Source of the DNA: Anaerolineae bacterium
Lineage (GTDB): Bacteria; Chloroflexota; Anaerolineae; Aggregatilineales; Aggregatilineaceae
NCBI GenBank assembly: GCA_018432315.1
Contig: JAHDLB010000001.1
Span: 1 to 64,000, forward strand
Direction: 5' to 3'
Length of the DNA: 64,000 bases
The notes under the pieces: model-generated
Databases searched by the model: none
The model's input: the letters and a program-made list of their open reading frames with translations, nothing else
What the model was told of the DNA's origin: nothing
Shown here: positions 58,996 to 64,000 of the stretch, one piece after another
Layout of the letters: the number at the start of each line of letters is the position of its first letter
How positions within the stretch are numbered: the stretch's first letter is position 1
Made by a program: the position numbers and the translations under genes

Positions 58996-61991
58996 TCGAC
59001 CGGCTCCGGTTCTACGTCCGGCACTCGCTGAACGATCTCAAAGTGAACAAGCAGCGGACGCTGTTCGCTTTGTTGTGCATTGCGGCGGGGGTGGCGGCGA
59101 TTGTCAGCCTGCAAACCCTGGCCGTGATGATGGAAGAAACCCTCACCGGCAGCCTGCAAGAAACCAACCGCGGCGACCTGAACATCACGCCGGTCAACCG
59201 CTGGAACCAGAACATCATCGAGTTGGGCGACGATGAGCTGATGTTCGGCGGGCAGTACGTCTTCACGCCGGAGGGCATCGCGGCGGTTCAGGACTTGCTC
59301 GATCGCAACTATCCCGGCAGCACGGTGACGTACCGGCAGGCGGTGATGGGCTTCGGCGTGGCAATGAGCGCCACCATCCCGGAGCGCGACACGTACAAGC
59401 CTTTTGTCTACAACATGATCATCGACGCGGACGAATACCCGCTCTATGGCAAGGTCGAGACGGACGACGGCACGCCGCTGTCCGAGCTACTCGAGGCGCC
59501 GACGGACGTCGTGATCAGCCAGAACCTGGCCGACGATCTCGATGCCCGGGTCGGCGACACGCTGCGCATCTCCGGCGCCAGCCAGGACTTCACGATCACC
59601 GGCATCGTGCCGACCAACTCCGAGGGAGGCTTCCAGAACTTCGCCGGCGCGCTGTTCGGGTATTTCTACCTGGACCACAGCGCCGCCGCCTTGTTCGAGG
59701 ACCTGACGCCGGGGCAGGCATCCACCCTCTACATCAAGCTGGGCGATCCATCCCAGGTGGACGCCGCCGCCCGCCGGCTCAACACGGCTGCGCGCCACAG
59801 CATGAGCATCACCACGACGACCGATCTGAAGGACATGAACGAGCAGGTGTCCGACGCCATCGGCGACCTGATCGTCGTGATGGGGCTGGTGTCGCTGCTG
59901 ATCGGCGGGATCGGCATCGTGAACACGATGCTGGTCATCGTCAGCCGCCGGACGACCGAGGTGGCCGTGCTCAAGACGCTGGGCCTGGAGCCACGCGAGG
60001 TCATCACGCTGTTCCTGGTCGAGGCGATCTTGATGGGCATCGCCGGGAGCCTGCTGGGCGTCCTGGGCGGCTGGGGCCTGGCATACCTGACCAAAGGCGT
60101 GGCCGAGAACTTCCTGAGCCAGGCGATGGTCTTCACGCCCGCGCTGCGCCCGGCCCTCAACGGGATCGTCGTCGGCATCGTGATCACGGCCATCTTCGGG
60201 TTTCTGCCCACGCTGGCCGCGGGCCAGATCCGCCCGGCGAACGTGCTGCGCCCCAGCGACACCGTGATCCCCCAGGCGGGCCGCCTGAGCGCCTTCGCGA
60301 CGACGATCGTCCTGATCATGGCGCTGAGCCTGGTGGCCCAGGGCCTGCTGGCCGACCTGCTGGGCGACGCGGAGATCGCCGGCGTGCGCATGAGCACGCT
60401 GACGACCGGGCTGGGCGCGATCTACGGCCTGCTGATCGCGGTGCCGCTGGTGCTGGGCGACATCCAATCGATGCGCCGCCGGCGGCGCGGGCGAAGCTGG
60501 CTGCTGCACGCCTTGCTCTGGCTGGCTCTGCTGATCGGCCTGCCGGTGGGGGGCGCCGCGTTCGGCGCGGTCGTGCCCGCCATCATCGTGCTGACCGTGA
60601 TCATGCTCCTCGTCGGCTACCTGTACATGGCGCTGTGGCTGGTGATCTGGGCGGTGGGCGGAGGCCGGGTCTCCGAGATCTGGCCGGGCATCCTGATCCT
60701 GCTGTTCCCGCTGTTCTGGCCGCTGATCCCGGTGCTGATCGTCCTGCTGATCCCCACGTGGATCATCGGCTGGCTGATCCAGCGCTACACCTTCATCGAC
60801 TTCAAGATCGCCATGCGGTCGATGCTGGCGACGAAGGGGCGCGGCGCCTCGACGCTGCTGGCGCTGGTGGTCGGCGTGTTCACCCTCAGCGTGATCACAA
60901 TGCTGGTCGCGTCGATCACGACCGCGTTCGAGAACCTGCTGGAAGACGTGACCGGCGGCAACATCATGATCATGTCCACCGGCGGGCGCGAGGCGCTGGA
61001 GGATATCCGCGAACAGCTCCAGACCGAGGACGCGGGCGTGAAGAGCTTCGCCATGATCGGCTCGTATTCGACCCGCCTGGTCGATTACTGGGACGCGAGC
61101 GCGGGCAACAGCCTGCCCGCCGGGGAGCGCCGCTCGATGGGCCAGTGGTTCACCACCATCGACGGGCGCGAGCTGACGTCCAACCTGCCGGGGATCAACT
61201 TCTCGGCTGGCCGCAACCTGGACCCGGCGCTCGACTCCCAGCCGGACGAAGACGGCCATTGGCCGGTCGTGATCACGTCGGGCAGCCACCTGTTCGAGTA
61301 TGATATCGGCGTCGGCGACATCCTGACGTTCGCGATGAACGGCGGCTCGGACGACACGCTCACGTTCAAGGTCGTCGGCGTAGCCGAGGAGGCCGGCGTC
61401 ACGGTCCAGATGAGCGACGCCTCGCTCTACGCGCCGCTGGACGCTTTCGACGCGTACGATGCCGAGAGCGTGTTCGCCGTCGCCGACGTCGAGGAAAATC
61501 GGATTCGCGAACTGCGCCGCAGCCTGTCGAAAATCCCCGGCGCGTTCGTGCTGGAAACGCGGTTCCTCAACGACCTGATCAACCGCGTCATCCGCCAGTT
61601 CACCTCGTTCCCGATCCTGGTGGCCGGGCTGGCGCTGCTGACCGGGGGCGTGGTCATCGCGAACGCCGTGGCGCTCTCCACGCTGGAGCGCCGCCGCGAG
61701 ATCGGCGTGATGAAAGCGATCGGCTTGCAGCGCGAGCGCGTGCTGGGGATGCTGCTGCTCGAAAACGGGCTGATGGGGCTCGTCGGTGGCCTGATCGGCG
61801 TCGGGATCAGCTTCATCGCGCTGGTGCTGATGCTGGCCCAGATGTTCGCGGGCGAGCTGGGCGACGCGATCCCCTATTCGACCGCCTTCACGCTGATGGG
61901 GCTGTGCATCGGCATCGCGCTGGTGGCCGCGCTGCTGAGCGTGTGGGGCGCGTCCGGCGAGAAGCCGCTCAACATCCTGCGCTACGAATGA
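58992..61991 (+). CDS. Very large ABC transporter permease with two FtsX modules
   Basis: This 999-residue permease has two MacB/FtsX modules. The first has a helix near residue 25-45, an extracytoplasmic domain, then FtsX helices with IVNTMLVIVSRRTTEVAVLKTLGLEPREV (about 312). An extra block of five to six helices (about 430-600) lies between the modules. The second starts FKIAMRSMLATKGRGASTLLAL and ends with ANAVALSTLERRREIGVMKAIGLQRERV and three helices. The extra helices make it longer than usual two-module permeases. It works with the overlapping ATPase gene; the substrate is unknown. Confidence 0.9.
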   Translation: MIDRLRFYVRHSLNDLKVNKQRTLFALLCIAAGVAAIVSLQTLAVMMEETLTGSLQETNRGDLNITPVNRWNQNIIELGDDELMFGGQYVFTPEGIAAVQDLLDRNYPGSTVTYRQAVMGFGVAMSATIPERDTYKPFVYNMIIDADEYPLYGKVETDDGTPLSELLEAPTDVVISQNLADDLDARVGDTLRISGASQDFTITGIVPTNSEGGFQNFAGALFGYFYLDHSAAALFEDLTPGQASTLYIKLGDPSQVDAAARRLNTAARHSMSITTTTDLKDMNEQVSDAIGDLIVVMGLVSLLIGGIGIVNTMLVIVSRRTTEVAVLKTLGLEPREVITLFLVEAILMGIAGSLLGVLGGWGLAYLTKGVAENFLSQAMVFTPALRPALNGIVVGIVITAIFGFLPTLAAGQIRPANVLRPSDTVIPQAGRLSAFATTIVLIMALSLVAQGLLADLLGDAEIAGVRMSTLTTGLGAIYGLLIAVPLVLGDIQSMRRRRRGRSWLLHALLWLALLIGLPVGGAAFGAVVPAIIVLTVIMLLVGYLYMALWLVIWAVGGGRVSEIWPGILILLFPLFWPLIPVLIVLLIPTWIIGWLIQRYTFIDFKIAMRSMLATKGRGASTLLALVVGVFTLSVITMLVASITTAFENLLEDVTGGNIMIMSTGGREALEDIREQLQTEDAGVKSFAMIGSYSTRLVDYWDASAGNSLPAGERRSMGQWFTTIDGRELTSNLPGINFSAGRNLDPALDSQPDEDGHWPVVITSGSHLFEYDIGVGDILTFAMNGGSDDTLTFKVVGVAEEAGVTVQMSDASLYAPLDAFDAYDAESVFAVADVEENRIRELRRSLSKIPGAFVLETRFLNDLINRVIRQFTSFPILVAGLALLTGGVVIANAVALSTLERRREIGVMKAIGLQRERVLGMLLLENGLMGLVGGLIGVGISFIALVLMLAQMFAGELGDAIPYSTAFTLMGLCIGIALVAALLSVWGASGEKPLNILRYE

Positions 61992-62012
61992 TCTGCCCCT
62001 ACCGGGCAATCG

Positions 62013-62038
62013 ACCGGGGCCACGCGGCCCCGGTTTTT
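62013..62038 (+). terminator. Strong rho-independent terminator of the ABC/FtsX operon
   Basis: Stem ACCGGGGCC/GGCCCCGGT with loop ACGC, followed by TTTT, 22 bases after the permease stop. The sequence after it, 62050-62100, is very AT-rich and probably holds the promoter of the next gene (TTAGTA, 17 bases, TATACA). Confidence 0.9.
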
Positions 62039-62173
62039 GATTCCCGCCCCCTGCCAGAAATAAGATTAGTATCAGATTAATATTTTTTATACAGATCCAA
62101 TCCGGCCCTGGCGCGCGTAAGTATGAGTATAGCGGCTTGTAACGCCGTGACGATCGAATAAAGGAGGAAAAAC

Positions 62174-63526
62174 ATGATGTCTGGAAAACCTGTGATTGTG
62201 ACGCTGTTTTTCGTGGCAGCCATCGCGCTGGCGGCCATTGGGATCGGCTCGCCAGCCGCCAGGGCACAGGACATGGGCGCCACCGTCCAGTGGGGGGGGA
62301 ACGACGAGCTGGGGGCCTTCCTGGTGGATGGCGCGGGGATGACGCTCTACGTCTTCGCCAACGACGAGCCGGGCGTGAGCAACTGCTCCGGCGACTGCCT
62401 GGCGAACTGGCCGCCCTTGCTGGTCGAAGAGGGCGTGCAGCCCACGCTCGCCGAGGGGATCCCCGGCAGGCTGGGCGTGATCCAGCGCCCGGACGATGGC
62501 ACGTTCCAGGTCGTCTACAACGGGATGCCGCTGTACTACTGGGTCAACGACGCGGCGCCGGGCGACACCACCGGCCATAACGTGGGCGACGTGTGGTTCG
62601 TGGCCCAGCCGGCGGACGTGTCGCTGGGGGCGAATGACCAGCTTGGCCCGTTCCTCGTCGGCTCGAACGGCATGACGCTCTACATCTTCGCCAACGACGA
62701 ACCGGGCGTGAGCAACTGCTCCGGTGACTGCGCGGCGAACTGGCCGCCGCTGGTCGTCGAGGCGGGCAGCGAGCCCACGATCCAGCCGGGGCTGGCCGGG
62801 GCGCTGGGCACCATCACGCGCGACGATGGCACGGTCCAGGTGACCTATGACGACATGCCGCTCTACTACTGGGTCAACGACATGGGGCCGGGCGACGCCA
62901 CGGGGCATAACGTGAACGACGTGTGGTTCGTCGTCCAGCCGCCGACCGTGGCCGTGGGCGGCAACGACGAGCTGGGCTCGTTCCTGGTGGGGCCGGACGG
63001 CATGACGCTGTACCTGTTCACCAACGACGAGCCGGGCGTGAGCAACTGCTACGACAACTGCGCGGTGAACTGGCCGCCGCTGCTCGTGCCGGACGGCCAG
63101 CAGCCGACCGCGGGCGAGGGCGTCACCGGGACGCTGGGTGTGACCGAGCGTACCGACGGCACCTTGCAGGTGACCTACGACGATATGCCGCTGTACTACT
63201 GGATCCGCGACGTGGTGCCGGGTGACGCGACCGGCCAGAATGTCGGTGAGGTCTGGTTCGTGATCAACGTGGAAGGCGGTATGATGGAAGGCGACATGTC
63301 CGAAGATATGGGTGAGGACATGGGCGAAGAGAGCATGGGGGCCGCCCTGGACGGTAACGCGCTGGTGGCCGAGCGCTGCACGGTCTGCCACACGCGGGAG
63401 CGCATCGACACGGCCAGCAAGGATCAGGCCGGCTGGGCAGCCACCGTCGACCGGATGATCGGCTACGGCGCGCAGCTCAATGCCGACGAGCGCCAGGCGG
63501 TGATCGACTACCTGAGCAGCCAGTAA
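62174..63526 (+). CDS. Exported protein with three Lipoprotein_15-type repeats and a C-terminal cytochrome c motif
   Basis: This 450-residue protein has a signal peptide (about 1-31, ending ARAQ) and three similar repeats of about 105 residues. Each contains GMTLYxFxNDEPGVSNC, a second Cys, NWPPL, and MPLYYW; this is the secreted-repeat family PF03640 with the YxFxxD motif. After an acidic Met/Glu/Asp linker (about 372-395), residues 405-450 hold CTVCH, a heme c attachment site, in a short helical cytochrome-like domain (Met in TVDRMIGYGAQL as possible ligand). AAGGAGG precedes the ATG. The heme suggests electron transfer at the cell surface; the repeats' function is unknown. Confidence 0.85.
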   Translation: MMSGKPVIVTLFFVAAIALAAIGIGSPAARAQDMGATVQWGGNDELGAFLVDGAGMTLYVFANDEPGVSNCSGDCLANWPPLLVEEGVQPTLAEGIPGRLGVIQRPDDGTFQVVYNGMPLYYWVNDAAPGDTTGHNVGDVWFVAQPADVSLGANDQLGPFLVGSNGMTLYIFANDEPGVSNCSGDCAANWPPLVVEAGSEPTIQPGLAGALGTITRDDGTVQVTYDDMPLYYWVNDMGPGDATGHNVNDVWFVVQPPTVAVGGNDELGSFLVGPDGMTLYLFTNDEPGVSNCYDNCAVNWPPLLVPDGQQPTAGEGVTGTLGVTERTDGTLQVTYDDMPLYYWIRDVVPGDATGQNVGEVWFVINVEGGMMEGDMSEDMGEDMGEESMGAALDGNALVAERCTVCHTRERIDTASKDQAGWAATVDRMIGYGAQLNADERQAVIDYLSSQ

Positions 63527-63550
63527 CCCCCGCTTCCCGCTCGAATCAGC

Positions 63551-63581
63551 AGGGCCGCGTGTCGGGCAGATGCGCGGCCCT
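63551..63581 (+). terminator. Terminator after the secreted-repeat protein
   Basis: A perfect 9-bp stem (AGGGCCGCG/CGCGGCCCT) with a 13-base loop, followed by GTTGTGTT. It lies between convergent genes and may serve both. Confidence 0.65.
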
Positions 63582-63621
63582 GTTGTGTTGTATGTGTGGC
63601 GAATGGGCGGAAGAAACGCGC

Positions 63622-64000
63622 CTACGAGCCGAGCGGCACGCTGAACACGCGCGGCCCGGTGGGCCGGTCCGGGTAGGGGCTGCCGCCCGGCGGCTCGATC
63701 GACACGCCCAGGCCCTGGTAGGCCGTCACCGGGGCGCTGAACGGCACGTGCAGATAGATCGACTCGCCCGCCGGGTCCGCGGTGAAGACGCCGCCGCTGG
63801 TCCGCGTGCCCTCCCGGTCGATCATCCACAACTGGAAGACCTGGTCCGCGCCCAGGGCGGGCAGGCTGGTCATGCACAGCACGGCGCGATCGCCGCGCGC
63901 CGCGACCAACAGCTCGCCCGTTAGCGCCTCGTTGCCCTCGTCGGGCACGATCGCGTAGCGGCTGGCGCCTTCCTGCTCCAGAAGCTGCCGGTAAAGGGTC
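63622..64000 (-). CDS. Anti-sigma factor, RskA-like C-terminal domain (5' end outside window)
   Basis: The frame is open to the right edge and ends at TAG 63622, giving 125 C-terminal residues. The sequence matches the extracytoplasmic RskA/anti-sigma-K domain: LPALGADQVFQLWMIDREGTRTSGGVFTADPAGESIYLHVP and GLGVSIEPPGGSPYPDRPTGP. The N-terminal sigma-binding part and membrane helix must lie beyond the window. Such proteins hold an ECF sigma factor at the membrane; the sigma gene is expected just upstream. The neighbouring secreted heme protein may belong to its regulon (inference). Confidence 0.85.
   Translation of the reverse strand, partial: TLYRQLLEQEGASRYAIVPDEGNEALTGELLVAARGDRAVLCMTSLPALGADQVFQLWMIDREGTRTSGGVFTADPAGESIYLHVPFSAPVTAYQGLGVSIEPPGGSPYPDRPTGPRVFSVPLGS

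Overview
The window is about two thirds GC and densely coded, with frequent start/stop overlaps, GTG starts and large FtsX-type permeases. The gene set (Mut7-C protein, UxaC with UxaE, several MacB-like ABC pairs, IPT/CARDB exported protein, two kinds of sugar importer, ROK proteins, Lut operon, UGA-decoding selenoproteins) suggests a heterotrophic member of Chloroflexota, probably Anaerolineae-like. That assignment is inference from gene content; no rRNA, tRNA, CRISPR array, insertion sequence or prophage was seen.

Layout, left to right. 1-1560: start of a secreted beta-helix/Ig-like surface protein that runs off the left edge. 1808-7439: operon of a Yip1-like membrane protein, ABC ATPase, large exported IPT/CARDB protein and MacB-type permease. 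7446-8398: ACT-domain protein and MarR-type regulator. 8639-12931: second ABC/FtsX pair, whose ATPase has Tyr at the H-loop, and a Mut7-C RNase-like protein. 12941-16537: selenophosphate synthetase that is itself a selenoprotein, cobU-cobS, and a metal-binding protein. 16706-22714: GH20 hexosaminidase diverging across LacI-type operators from a frameshifted UroD-family gene, uxaC and uxaE. 22736-24612: disulfide oxidoreductase followed by a membrane-anchored thioredoxin with an in-frame UGA (motif U-x-x-C). 24869-28353: FkbM methyltransferase, unknown protein, DnaJ-like chaperone, rhomboid protease. 28455-35893: KDG kinase, two Gfo/Idh/MocA oxidoreductases, a CUT1 sugar importer without its ATPase, and a ROK kinase. 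36052-38757: SDR and a GT39-like membrane protein.

38773-51003 is the most unusual part. A ribose-type importer with a tandem-duplicated binding protein (49127 down to 44380) is followed by a histidine kinase that carries an N-terminal importer-type ABC ATPase domain with a degenerate signature and no H-loop His, and then by lutABC. A ROK repressor diverges from the binding protein, followed by a stand-alone receiver. I propose this as a candidate transporter-coupled sugar-sensing system.

51351-58043 is nitrogen assimilation: glutamate synthase large subunit, ammonium transporter, and a PII protein lacking several nucleotide-binding residues. 58207-61991 is a third ABC/FtsX pair with a 999-residue permease. 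62174-63526 is a secreted protein with three Lipoprotein_15-type repeats fused to a heme-binding motif. An anti-sigma factor runs off the right edge.

The genes point to uptake and breakdown of uronates and other sugars (UxaC, UxaE, KdgK, two importers), lactate oxidation (Lut), tight ammonium control, and selenocysteine use. Both in-frame UGA codons are followed within 40 nt by a perfect hairpin with a GU-starting apical loop, the main evidence that they are read as selenocysteine.
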